Shown piece after piece: positions 33,683 to 44,490 of a stretch of DNA of 63,477 bases; positions within the stretch are counted from its first letter, which is position 1, and the number at the start of each line of letters is the position of its first letter. Under the pieces are notes generated by a model. That model was not told the origin of the DNA. It saw only the letters and a list, made by a program, of their open reading frames with translations, and did no database searches. A program made the position numbers and the translations under genes. Origin of the DNA: JAKAXG01 sp035702985. GTDB taxonomy: Bacteria > Actinomycetota > Acidimicrobiia > Acidimicrobiales > Palsa-688. The stretch is taken from the NCBI GenBank assembly GCA_035702985.1, contig DASSZD010000052.1, positions 1 through 63,477 on the forward strand, given 5' to 3'.

Positions 33683-34635
33683 CAGATCTGCTGGAACGGT
33701 CGCAGGGTCCGGTGGACGGGCCGCCCCGGATCGATCCCCGCATCGCCCAGCGGTGGGTGGAAGCCCGCCGCCAGGAGGGCCGGCGCCGGCTGCGCATCGT
33801 CATCGGCGTCGGGTCGCTGGTGGTGGTGGCCGGCCTGGCGGCCGGGTCCCTCTACACCCCGATCTTCGCCGTCAAGCACCTGCGGGTCCATCTCAGCGGA
33901 GGGCCGGCTGTGACCGCCTCCCGCATCGAAGCGGAGGCCGGCCTGGCCCGCCACCCGTTGATGATCGACGTGAACCCGGCGGCCGCCGCCGCCCGCCTGG
34001 ACGCCGACCCGATCCTGGGCGGGGCCCGGGTGTCCAAGCACTGGCCCGGAACCGTGGACATCTCGGTGGCGGTACGGACCGCGTTGGCCCAGGTGCCGGC
34101 CGGTTCCTCCGGGCCGGGCGGAACCCGGTCGTTCGCCCTGGTCGATCCCACCGGCCGGGTGCTGGGGCAACCGGCCGCCCGTATACCCGGCCTGCCCGTG
34201 CTGTCGGGGGCGGGCCCGACCCCGGGGCCGGGGGGCTGGCTGGCCGGTTCGGCCGGCGCCGCCGCCGCTCCCGGGGCCGGCCCCGGATCGCTGGTGGACA
34301 TGGCGGCGGCTCCCGCCGGGCCCGACGTCCCGAGGGGGGCGGCGGGGGCGCTGGCGTTCCTGCAGGAGCTGCCGGCCGGCCTGCGCTCGGCCGTGACCAC
34401 CATCACCGCCGGGCCCGGCCCGAACATCTCGGTGGTGCTCAACCCGCCCCGGACCCCGACCGGGACCCTAACCGTCCAACTGGGCGACGGATCGCAGCTG
34501 GCCCGCAAGGTCACCGCCCTCGAGACCCTGCTGGGCCAGGCCGACCTGAGCGGGGTCTCGTCCATCGACCTGAGCGTCCCCAGCCGTCCGGCGGCCACCC
34601 TGTCCCAGCCGGGCGGGACCGTGTCGGGGGGATGA
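33679..34635 (+). CDS. ftsQ: Cell division protein FtsQ/DivIB
   Basis: A bitopic divisome protein of 318 residues. A 38-residue cytoplasmic tail precedes one helix (about 39-59), and a POTRA domain (about 62-132: IFAVKHLRVHLSG to VRTALAQVP) leads into the FtsQ-type beta domain, which here is Gly/Pro-rich. It has a strong GGAGG ribosome site eight bases before the ATG, unlike most coupled genes in this cluster, so it may also be expressed from a local promoter. A 284-base gap follows before ftsZ. Confidence 0.9.
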   Translation: MTDLLERSQGPVDGPPRIDPRIAQRWVEARRQEGRRRLRIVIGVGSLVVVAGLAAGSLYTPIFAVKHLRVHLSGGPAVTASRIEAEAGLARHPLMIDVNPAAAAARLDADPILGGARVSKHWPGTVDISVAVRTALAQVPAGSSGPGGTRSFALVDPTGRVLGQPAARIPGLPVLSGAGPTPGPGGWLAGSAGAAAAPGAGPGSLVDMAAAPAGPDVPRGAAGALAFLQELPAGLRSAVTTITAGPGPNISVVLNPPRTPTGTLTVQLGDGSQLARKVTALETLLGQADLSGVSSIDLSVPSRPAATLSQPGGTVSGG

Positions 34636-34685
34636 CGCGGGGGTGCCGGCACCGGCGCGACCTTGACGGCGCGCCCGTCGGCGGG

Positions 34686-34740
34686 TACTGTCTCAACCCA
34701 CGCCGAAGGTTGACATAAATCTCAACCTGAAGTCAAGACT
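34686..34740 (+). promoter_or_regulatory. Palindromic operator-like element upstream of ftsZ
   Basis: Three alternating half-sites: TCAACC (34693-34698), GGTTGA (34708-34713) and TCAACC (34722-34727). The last two form a palindrome with an eight-base spacer that overlaps a TTGACA hexamer (34710-34715). A possible -10, TACTGT (34686-34691), lies just ahead of the first half-site. No strong -10 sits 17 bases after TTGACA. The symmetry and position suggest a repressor or activator site controlling ftsZ. Confidence 0.5.
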
Positions 34741-34873
34741 TTGATGCCGGATCCGAAGTTGGAGGAGTGGCAGGGAGCAACAGGCCCCGGAGCCAGGGAA
34801 GGTTCCTGGTATCCGCGGTCGGTCGGACGGGGCGTGGCACGCTCTTACACGTCCGTTTTTGAACATTCGTAGA

Positions 34874-34914
34874 CACCCGTGCTCTCCGGTGCGGGTGCCG
34901 TTTCGCCCGGAGGG
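34874..34914 (+). promoter_or_regulatory. 5' leader hairpin and ribosome site of ftsZ
   Basis: CACCCG (34874-34879) can pair with CGGGTG (34892-34897), leaving a strong Shine-Dalgarno GGAGGG (34909-34914) six bases before the ftsZ ATG. A second small hairpin, CCAGG with CCTGG, lies at about 34793-34809. These could tune translation. No -10/-35 pair is clear in this stretch. Confidence 0.4.
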
Positions 34915-34919
34915 TCTCG

Positions 34920-36002
34920 ATGGCTGGTGCCGCCCAGAACTACATCGCCGTTATAAAGGTCGTCGGTATCGGCGGCGGTGGTGTGAACGCGGTCAATCGC
35001 ATGATCGACGCCGGGCTCAAAGGGGTCGAGTTCATAGCTGTCAACACCGACGCCCAGGCCCTGCTCATGAGCGACGCCGACGTCAAGCTGGACATCGGGC
35101 GGCAGCTGACCCGGGGTCTGGGGGCGGGCAGCGACCCCGAGGTGGGCCGGGCCGCAGCCGAGGAGCACCGGGAGGAGATCGAGGAGGTCCTCAAGGGGGC
35201 CGACATGGTCTTCATCACCGCCGGCAAGGGCGGCGGGACCGGCACCGGCGGCGCCCCGGTGGTGGCCGAGATCGCCAAGTCGCTCGGGGCCCTGACCATC
35301 GGGGTGGTGACCCGGCCGTTCGGCTTCGAGGGTCGCCGGCGGTCGGTGCAGGCCGAGGCCGGCATCCAGCGGCTCAAGGAGAAGGTCGACACCCTGATCG
35401 TCATCCCCAACGACCGGCTGCTCACCGTGTCCAACGACAAGACCTCCATGGTCAACGCCTTCAAGATGGCCGACGAGGTGCTGCTCCAGGGCGTGCAGGG
35501 CATCACCGACCTGATCACCACCCCCGGTCTGATCAACACCGACTTCGCCGACGTGAAGATGATCATGAGCAACGCCGGCACCGCCATCATGGGTATCGGC
35601 ACCGCCTCGGGCGACAACCGGGCGGTCACGGCGGCCAAGCTGGCCATCACCTCGCCGCTGCTGGAGGCCTCCATCGAAGGGGCCCGGGGCATCCTGTTGA
35701 ACATCGCCGGCGGCAGCGACCTGGGCCTGTTCGAGGTCAACGAGGCGGCCGAGATCATCCACGGGGTGGCCCATCCCGACGCCAACATCATCTTCGGCCA
35801 GGTCATCGACGACTCCATGGGCGACGAGGTGCGCGTGACGGTCATCGCCGCCGGCTTCGACCGCTGGGACAGCGCCGAGGGGGTGGAGCGGCCCGCCGCC
35901 GGTGGCATCGGGCTGCTCGAGACCGAGCGGGACCTGCGCGACGAGGACGATCTCGGTCTGGTCGGCGGGGACGACTTCGATGTGCCCGACTTCCTCAAGT
36001 AG
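34920..36002 (+). CDS. ftsZ: Cell division GTPase FtsZ
   Basis: The tubulin homologue that forms the Z ring. It has 360 residues. The nucleotide site begins IKVVGIGGGGVNAVNRM, the tubulin signature GGGTGTG is at 104-110, and the T7 synergy loop NTDFAD is at 206-211. A short acidic linker leads to the C-terminal peptide DDFDVPDFLK, which recruits SepF and other partners. The linker (about 25 residues) is short for an actinobacterium. With no ftsA nearby, SepF (encoded 1.4 kb downstream) is the likely membrane anchor. Confidence 0.98.
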   Translation: MAGAAQNYIAVIKVVGIGGGGVNAVNRMIDAGLKGVEFIAVNTDAQALLMSDADVKLDIGRQLTRGLGAGSDPEVGRAAAEEHREEIEEVLKGADMVFITAGKGGGTGTGGAPVVAEIAKSLGALTIGVVTRPFGFEGRRRSVQAEAGIQRLKEKVDTLIVIPNDRLLTVSNDKTSMVNAFKMADEVLLQGVQGITDLITTPGLINTDFADVKMIMSNAGTAIMGIGTASGDNRAVTAAKLAITSPLLEASIEGARGILLNIAGGSDLGLFEVNEAAEIIHGVAHPDANIIFGQVIDDSMGDEVRVTVIAAGFDRWDSAEGVERPAAGGIGLLETERDLRDEDDLGLVGGDDFDVPDFLK

Positions 36003-36023
36003 AGCCTGCCCCGCCCGCTGCCT

Positions 36024-36707
36024 GTGATCGATGCCACCGGGACCTTCCCGGCCGAATGGACCCTCGCCGGAGGCGCCCGGGTCTTCTGCACCGGATGGTC
36101 GCAGGGCGACCTGGCGGGGGACGGCCCGGTCGTGGAGAAGCGACGGAGGGCCGTGGTCGACCTGCCCTGGACGGTGCTGAAGCAGGTGCACGGCGCCCGG
36201 GTGGTACAGGTCGAGGCCCCCGGGGCCGGCTGCGGTGAACCGGCCGACGCCGCCGTCACCGGCTCCGCCGGGGCCGTGCTGGCCGTCCTGTCGGCCGACT
36301 GCGCCCCGGTTGCGCTGGCCAGCCCGGAGGGGGTGCTGGGCGTGGCCCACGCCGGCTGGAAGGGGTTGCGCGCTGGCGTGGTGGAAGCCGCCGTCCAGTC
36401 CATGCGCCGGATGGGGGCCACCCGCATCGAAGCGGTCGTGGGGCCCTGCATCCACCCCTGCTGCTACAGCTTCGCCGAGGACGATCTGGCCGCCCTGGAA
36501 TCGCGGCTGGGGCCCAAGGTGCGCGGGCGCGACCGCCGCGGCGGGCCGGCCCTGGACCTGCCGGCCGGCGTACGGTCGGTGCTGCACAACGCCGGGGCCA
36601 CCCTGGTCGGCGAGGCGAACACCTGCACCGGATGCACGGACGGGCTCTGGTCATGGCGCACCGGGCGCACCAACCGTCGCCAGGCGACCATCGTCTGGCG
36701 CCCGTGA
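36024..36707 (+). CDS. pgeF: Laccase-domain purine nucleoside phosphorylase / PgeF family
   Basis: A DUF152/YfiH-type enzyme. The metal ligands are H56 (QVHGARV), C93 (SADCAPV) and H109 (HAGWKG), followed by GPCIHPCCYSF. Family members have shown purine nucleoside phosphorylase and adenosine deaminase activity, and in E. coli PgeF/YfiH acts in peptidoglycan quality control by removing L-Ser errors. Its place next to ftsZ is conserved. It overlaps yggS by four bases. Confidence 0.92.
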   Translation: MIDATGTFPAEWTLAGGARVFCTGWSQGDLAGDGPVVEKRRRAVVDLPWTVLKQVHGARVVQVEAPGAGCGEPADAAVTGSAGAVLAVLSADCAPVALASPEGVLGVAHAGWKGLRAGVVEAAVQSMRRMGATRIEAVVGPCIHPCCYSFAEDDLAALESRLGPKVRGRDRRGGPALDLPAGVRSVLHNAGATLVGEANTCTGCTDGLWSWRTGRTNRRQATIVWRP

Positions 36708-37372
36708 CGGCCGACGCCGAGATGGTGGCACAGCGGGTGCTCGATGTGCGCCGGCGGGTCGAACGGCGGGGCGTCGACCCCGACCGGATCCGGATCGTGG
36801 CGGTGACGAAGGGTTTCGGTCCCGAGGCGGTGGAGGCGGCCCGCCGGGCCGGCCTGGCCGACGTGGGGGAGAACTACGCCCAGGAGCTGGCCGCCAAGGC
36901 ACCGCTCTCACCCGCCGGCACCAGGTGGCACTTCCTCGGTGCGGTGCAGCGCAACAAGGTGCGCCGGCTGGCGCCGTGGGTGTCCACCTGGCACGCCCTC
37001 GACCGGGTGGCGGCGGCTGAGGCGGTGGCGTCCGCTTCCCCGGGGGCGGAGGTCATGGTGCAGGTCAACGTGGCGGGTGACCCGCACCGGCCCGGATGCC
37101 CGCCGGAAGGGCTCGACGCCCTGGTGGAGCAGCTGCGACGGATGCCTCTCGACCTGAGCGGCCTGATGGCCGTCGGGCCGGCCGGCGACCCCGAGGGCTG
37201 CCGGCGCAGCTTCCGCTGGCTGGCCGGCCGGGCCCGGGAGCTCGGTCTGCGGGAGCTGTCGATGGGTATGAGTGACGACTTCGAGGTGGCGGTCGAGGAG
37301 GGCGCCACCACCTTGCGACTCGGGCGGATGCTGTTCGGTCCCCGACCCGAGCGGATCAGAGTGCAACGCTAG
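36704..37372 (+). CDS. YggS/YlmE family PLP-binding protein
   Basis: A PLP homeostasis protein (PLPBP) with an alanine-racemase-like TIM barrel and no known catalytic activity. Of 222 residues, the PLP lysine lies in IRIVAVTKGF near residue 33. WHFLGAVQRNKVR replaces the usual HFIGxLQxNK block, and the C-terminus has ELSMGMSDDFEVAVEEGATTLRLG (split here only by my reading) typical of the family. GTG 36704 overlaps the pgeF stop codon. It is part of the conserved ftsZ-pgeF-yggS-sepF run. Confidence 0.93.
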   Translation: MTADAEMVAQRVLDVRRRVERRGVDPDRIRIVAVTKGFGPEAVEAARRAGLADVGENYAQELAAKAPLSPAGTRWHFLGAVQRNKVRRLAPWVSTWHALDRVAAAEAVASASPGAEVMVQVNVAGDPHRPGCPPEGLDALVEQLRRMPLDLSGLMAVGPAGDPEGCRRSFRWLAGRARELGLRELSMGMSDDFEVAVEEGATTLRLGRMLFGPRPERIRVQR

Positions 37373-37394
37373 GCTTCGGCACGGGAGGCGACTT

Positions 37395-37904
37395 ATGGCT
37401 TCAGGGATGTTGAGAAAGGCAATGGTCTATTTGGGGCTGACCGACGACGAGTTCGAGGAGCACTACGACTACGACGAACCCGCCCCGGCCCCGGGCCCTG
37501 CCCGCAGGTACAGCGAGCCGGAGCCGGCGGTGTCCGCCGTCCGGCCCGTTCCGAGAGACATGGGCGAGCCGAGCGGCGCGGTGACCGTGGCGCCCCGCCC
37601 GACGGTCGTGCGCCCGATCACCCCGATGCACGGGGCCAAGGTGCACCTGGTCGCCCCGTCGCGCTTCGCCGACGCCCAGGAGATCGGGGACCGCTTCAAG
37701 AACGGCCAGCCCGTCGTGGTCAACCTGCAGGCCAACGACCGGGAACTGTCACGGCGCATGATCGATTTCTGCAGCGGGGTCACCTACGCCCTGTCGGGCA
37801 GCATGGACAAGGTCGCCGATCAGGTGTTCCTCCTGACCCCGTCCAACGTCGAGGTCTCCGCCGAGGAGAAACGTCGCCTGCAAGAGCGCAACTACCGCTC
37901 CTGA
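37395..37904 (+). CDS. sepF: Cell division protein SepF
   Basis: A membrane anchor for FtsZ, essential where FtsA is absent. It has 169 residues. The N-terminal amphipathic helix (SGMLRKAMVYLGLTDDE) binds membrane, an acidic/Pro-rich linker follows, and the conserved SepF domain (about 77-160) has VHLVAPSRFADAQEIGDRF and a GVTYALSGSMDKVADQVFLL block. A good GGGAGG ribosome site precedes the ATG. Confidence 0.95.
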   Translation: MASGMLRKAMVYLGLTDDEFEEHYDYDEPAPAPGPARRYSEPEPAVSAVRPVPRDMGEPSGAVTVAPRPTVVRPITPMHGAKVHLVAPSRFADAQEIGDRFKNGQPVVVNLQANDRELSRRMIDFCSGVTYALSGSMDKVADQVFLLTPSNVEVSAEEKRRLQERNYRS

Positions 37905-37920
37905 CGGCCGGTAAGCGCAC

Positions 37921-38196
37921 GTGTTCTTCTCCTTCCGGGGTGGCAACCCGCTGTACGTGCTGGGGGAGATCTATGTGCTCGTCCTGTTCGTCCGGGCCAT
38001 CCTCAGCTGGTTCCCCTACCACCCCACGTCGCCCCTCAACCCGGTCCGCAAGGTCGTCTTCGCCGTCACCGAGCCGGTGCTGGCCCCCTTCCGCCGGCTG
38101 ATCCCTCCCATCGGCATGATCGACATCTCGTTCCTGGTCGCCATCATCGTGGTGCAGTTGATCGTCCAGAACGTGCTCGGCCGTCTGCCCATCTGA
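37921..38196 (+). CDS. YggT family membrane protein
   Basis: A 91-residue protein with two hydrophobic segments (about 12-29 and 67-86) around the family signature AILSWFPYHPTSPLNPVRK, then EPVLAPFRRLIPP. YggT proteins lie between sepF and divIVA in many Gram-positive bacteria. Proposed roles are in division-site membrane organisation or osmotic shock, with no settled function. GTG 37921 lies 16 bases after the sepF stop codon. Confidence 0.92.
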   Translation: MFFSFRGGNPLYVLGEIYVLVLFVRAILSWFPYHPTSPLNPVRKVVFAVTEPVLAPFRRLIPPIGMIDISFLVAIIVVQLIVQNVLGRLPI

Positions 38197-38237
38197 GCCG
38201 CTACCGCCCATGCCGGATCGGGTGGGCGGGTGGGAAG

Positions 38238-38243
38238 TAGCAT
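38238..38243 (+). promoter_or_regulatory. -10 hexamer TAGCAT of divIVA
   Basis: TAGCAT ends seven bases before the ATG at 38251, matching the leaderless spacing seen for other genes in this window. It suggests that divIVA has its own promoter and that the upstream GTG 38230 and ATG 38242 are not the start. Confidence 0.45.
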
Positions 38244-38250
38244 GGTGGCC

Positions 38251-39072
38251 ATGGAGGTCTCCCCGAAGACGCTGCGAGAAGTCGAGTTCCGCGAGAAGAT
38301 GCGCGGGTACCACCCGGAGGACGTGGACCACTTCCTCGAGCAGGTCGCAGCCGGGATAGAGGTGCTCCAGGACCGGCTCCGCCAGGCGGTGGAGCGGGCC
38401 CAGCGGGCCGAGGCGGCGGCGTCGGAGGCGGGGGGCGCCGACGACACCCTGCGCAAGACGCTGGTGCTGGCCCAGCGCACCGCCGACCTGGCGGTGCAGG
38501 AGGCCCGGGAGCAGGCGTCACGGATACTGGCCTCGGCCGAGCAGCAGGCGCAGTCCATCCTGGCCGAAGCGGAGGAGCAGGGCCGACGCCGGCTCGAGGA
38601 CGCCATCGCCGAGAGCCGGTCGGAGCTCAACCGGCTGGAGACCAGCCGGTCGCAGGCGGCCCAGGAGGTGGAGGGCCTGCAGAGGTGGGTCGACGAGCAC
38701 AAGGCCCACCTCCAGGCCTCGCTCAGCGAAGCGATGTCGGCGGTGGAGCGGGCCGGAGTGCTGTGGCCGGCCCCGGCCACCCGGCCGCTCGACGTCCCCG
38801 GCCGGCGACTCCCGGCACCCGCCTCGCCCCCCGATCAGGCCGCCCCCGGCAGCCCGGCCGGCGGTTCCGAGACGGTGGCGTGGACGCCGTCCCAGGAGGA
38901 GCGGGCCGAGATCGCCGCCACCCCGGCCTCCCAGATGCCCGGCGAGGCCTCCCCGCTCGAGGACCGGGGAGGATCGGTCGGTGACGAGCAGGCCCTCGAC
39001 GACTTCTTCGATGACACCGACGGCTACGACGACGACCGCCGCATCGGCGGGCGTCTCCGCCGTCGCCGCTGA
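38251..39072 (+). CDS. divIVA: DivIVA/Wag31 polar growth protein
   Basis: A coiled-coil scaffold that localises polar growth and septum factors. It has 273 residues. The membrane-binding N-terminal domain is EVSPKTLREVEFREKMRGYHPEDVDHFLEQ, read in two parts around residue 19. Long coiled coils follow (about 28-155), then a Pro/Gly-rich linker and an acidic and basic C-terminus (DDFFDDTDGYDDD, then RRIGGRLRRRR). The start is uncertain: ATG 38251 is preferred from the -10 position, while ATG 38242 has GGTGGGAAG ahead of it. Confidence 0.92.
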   Translation: MEVSPKTLREVEFREKMRGYHPEDVDHFLEQVAAGIEVLQDRLRQAVERAQRAEAAASEAGGADDTLRKTLVLAQRTADLAVQEAREQASRILASAEQQAQSILAEAEEQGRRRLEDAIAESRSELNRLETSRSQAAQEVEGLQRWVDEHKAHLQASLSEAMSAVERAGVLWPAPATRPLDVPGRRLPAPASPPDQAAPGSPAGGSETVAWTPSQEERAEIAATPASQMPGEASPLEDRGGSVGDEQALDDFFDDTDGYDDDRRIGGRLRRRR

Positions 39073-39073
39073 T

Positions 39074-39089
39074 CCCGGCGCCCGCCGGG
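39074..39089 (+). terminator. Hairpin after divIVA
   Basis: CCCGGC (39074-39079), a four-base loop and GCCGGG (39084-39089), starting immediately after the divIVA stop codon. No U-tract follows, so it may be a weak or processing hairpin. The rest of the gap to 39210 holds possible -10 hexamers TAGGGT (39167-39172) and TACCGT (39188-39193). Confidence 0.4.
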
Positions 39090-39210
39090 GGATGACCGAC
39101 CGCGACGGCCGGCCGCCCGGCTCCTGACATCGCCTGCCGCCGGCGTATCCGGCGCCGATTGTGGGAAGTAGGGTTCGAAGGTCGCTCTACCGTCATCGAA
39201 AGGTGATCCT

Positions 39211-40109
39211 GTGCTCCTGCTCGTGACCCTGGCCCTGGTGGTGGCCAGCGCCGTGCTCCTGATCCTGGGGTTCGTGCAAGACACTCTCGGTTACATCTAC
39301 CTGTCGATGCTCTGCGCCGGGGTGGCCGCCCTGGCCCTGATCGTGTTCGCCCGACTGGCCCGGCGCCGGTCGGCGGCCCTGGTCGGGGCCGGGATCGCCG
39401 CCGACCAGCAGGCCGCCCGCCCCGCCGGACCGGACGGAGCGGCCGGGCCGGAGCGGGATTCCGACGAGGTAGGGGGCCCGGCACCGGCCGACCCCGACCC
39501 CGACGCCGACACCGCCGGTCACCCGGTCCTGGTCGCCGGGGCGGACGGGACCGGCCCGGCAACGGACCGGGCCGCCGGTCCGGCCGATCCCGGCGAGGCG
39601 TGGCCCGGGGAGGACTGGTCCGACTGGGGCGAGGAGGTCGTCTTCCCGATCGAGGGCTACGACGGGCTGCGGGTGGCGGAGATCCTCCCCCTGCTCACCC
39701 GGCTGGAGCCGGCTCAACTGCAGGAGGTGCGTGACCGGGAGGTGTCGGGCAAGGCCCGGGCCACCATCCTGGACCGCATCGACGAGCGGCTGGACCGGGC
39801 CGGGCGCCCGACCAGGGCGGCCGGCGGCCGGTCCCGGCCGGCCGGAGCCGCCCCCCGCCCGGCCCGGGGTGCCAGCCCCGGCGACGGTGACGCCGATGGC
39901 ACCGGCCCGGCGTCGCCGGCCCCGGCCAAGCGGACGCGCAAGCGCGCCTCCACCCCGACCGCGCCGTCCGATCCTGTCGAGCCGGCGGCCCCGGCCCGTA
40001 AGGCGTCCCCCCGGAAGGCCGCCGGCCGTAACGCCCCGGCCCGCAAGGGGCCGGCGCCGGGGGGTCCGGCCGCCGACGCCGGCGACGGGCCCGATCCCGG
40101 CGAAGCCGT

Positions 40110-40113
<4 letters not shown>
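39211..40113 (+). CDS. Uncharacterised membrane protein with Pro/Ala-rich tail
   Basis: A 300-residue protein. Two N-terminal helices (about 1-22 and 27-50) are followed by a long acidic, Pro-rich region. A compact segment at about 147-195 (FPIEGYDGLRVAEILPLL, then LEPAQLQEVRDREVSGKARATILDRIDE split here) looks like a small conserved helical motif. A basic Lys/Arg/Ala-rich tail follows. Genes of this kind sit beside divIVA/ileS in actinobacteria, with no known role. GTG 39211 has AAGGTGAT ahead. The stop codon shares CTAG with the ileS stop codon. Confidence 0.75.
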
Positions 40114-43280
<3,167 letters not shown>

Positions 43281-43405
43281 CCCACCACGATAGGGGGGAA
43301 CAAGACCTGAGCCCACGGTGTTTCCCCGCTGACAGAAGCGGGGTGTCGCGGTGATAGCGTTCCGGCTCCCCGATCGAGTAGGACCCAACCCTCGAGGTCA
43401 GGACC

Positions 43406-44014
43406 ATGCGGAACAATGCTACGGGTTCGGCCCGTTCGGACATGTCCAGGACCGCTCCGGCGGGGAAGAGGACCAAGGCGTCGCCGGATCCGGCGACCAA
43501 GACGACAGCGGCCGCCAGGGTCGCCACACCACCGGCGGACAGAGCCGGCAAGGAGGTTTCGGGGACAGTGGTGGCCAAGAAGGCGGATCAGGCGCCGGCC
43601 AAGAAGGCGGCGGCGCCTACGAAGACCAGGGCGAAGGGCGCCCGGGCCGAGTTCCTCGACGCCCAGCGCAAACTGCTGGAGGAGGAGCGGCGGTCCTACA
43701 CCGACTCGGCCGAGGCCCTCAAGGCCCAGGCGGATTCGCTGGCGCTGGAGCACGAACCGGGTGACGTCCAATTCGACGAGGAGGGCGGCGAGGGCGGCAC
43801 GGCCAACGTGGACCGGGAGATCGATCTGTACCTCTCGGCCCAGGCCCGGGCCACCGTGGTCGAGATAGACCGGGCCCTCCAGAAGATCGAGGACGGCACC
43901 TACGGCGTCTGCGAGCAGTGCGGGCAGGACATTCCCGAGCCCCGGTTGCAGGCCCTCCCGTACGCGGCCCTGTGCGTGACCTGCAAGAGCGGCGGGCTGT
44001 CGTCGCGTCGGTAG
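43406..44014 (+). CDS. TraR/DksA-family zinc-finger protein with Lys/Ala-rich N-terminus
   Basis: A 202-residue protein. The C-terminal half matches the TraR/DksA coiled coil and C4 zinc finger (GVCEQCGQDIP, then YAALCVTCK). The N-terminal 75 residues are Lys/Ala/Pro-rich (VVAKKADQAPAKKAAAPTK) and likely disordered, like histone-like AKK tails. It could modulate RNA polymerase as DksA/CarD-type factors do; this is inference. TAGCGT (43355-43360) gives a leader of about 39 bases. It is followed by an overlapping lspA. Confidence 0.85.
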   Translation: MRNNATGSARSDMSRTAPAGKRTKASPDPATKTTAAARVATPPADRAGKEVSGTVVAKKADQAPAKKAAAPTKTRAKGARAEFLDAQRKLLEEERRSYTDSAEALKAQADSLALEHEPGDVQFDEEGGEGGTANVDREIDLYLSAQARATVVEIDRALQKIEDGTYGVCEQCGQDIPEPRLQALPYAALCVTCKSGGLSSRR

Positions 44015-44490
44015 CCGCCCGGCGGCTGCTCATCCCGGCCGTGGCCGCGGCCGTGGTGGCGGCGGACCAGCTGACCAAGACGTGGGCGCTCGACAGCCTC
44101 CGCCTCGGCCAGCCCCGCCACGTGATCGGCCCGGTCAACCTGGTGCTGACCTACAACACCGGGGCGGCTTTCGGGCTCGGCACCGGGGTGACGCCGATCG
44201 TGGAGGCGGCGGTCGTCGTTCTCGTCGTCTGGCTGCTGGCCGCCAGCCGGCGGGCCAGCCGGAACGCCTCGTCGACGATGGCCGTCGGGCTGGGGCTGCT
44301 GCTCGGCGGGGCGCTCGGAAACCTGGCCGACCGGCTGTTCCGCCATCCGAAGGGCTTTCCGGGCGGGGTCGTCGATTTCATACAGGGCGTCAGCTGGTGG
44401 CCGGTGTTCAACGTGGCCGACGCCTCGATCGTCGTCGGGGTGGTCGTCCTGGTGGTCGCCTACTGGCTCCGGGACCGCCCCGGTGCCTGA
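43972..44490 (+). CDS. lspA: Lipoprotein signal peptidase
   Basis: An aspartyl protease that removes lipoprotein signal peptides. Helix 1 ends VVAADQLTKTWAL, the motif YNTGAAFGL follows, and the catalytic Asp pair lies in GALGNLADRLFR and VFNVADASIV. VVDFIQG is also present. No good ATG exists. GTG 43972, inside the dksA-like gene (43-base overlap), is the only start that keeps helix 1; GTG 44041 would leave just eight residues before DQLTK. It overlaps rluD by eight bases. Confidence 0.9.
   Translation: MRDLQERRAVVASVAARRLLIPAVAAAVVAADQLTKTWALDSLRLGQPRHVIGPVNLVLTYNTGAAFGLGTGVTPIVEAAVVVLVVWLLAASRRASRNASSTMAVGLGLLLGGALGNLADRLFRHPKGFPGGVVDFIQGVSWWPVFNVADASIVVGVVVLVVAYWLRDRPGA

Noticed and set aside
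34744..34872. A 42-codon frame upstream of ftsZ
   Set aside because: Its third-position GC is about 63 percent, well below that of real genes here, and it lacks a ribosome site. It is better explained as leader sequence.
39166..39182. tRNA T-arm-like GGTTCGAAGG
   Set aside because: No matching stem or CCA-side acceptor, anticodon arm or D arm can be built around it.
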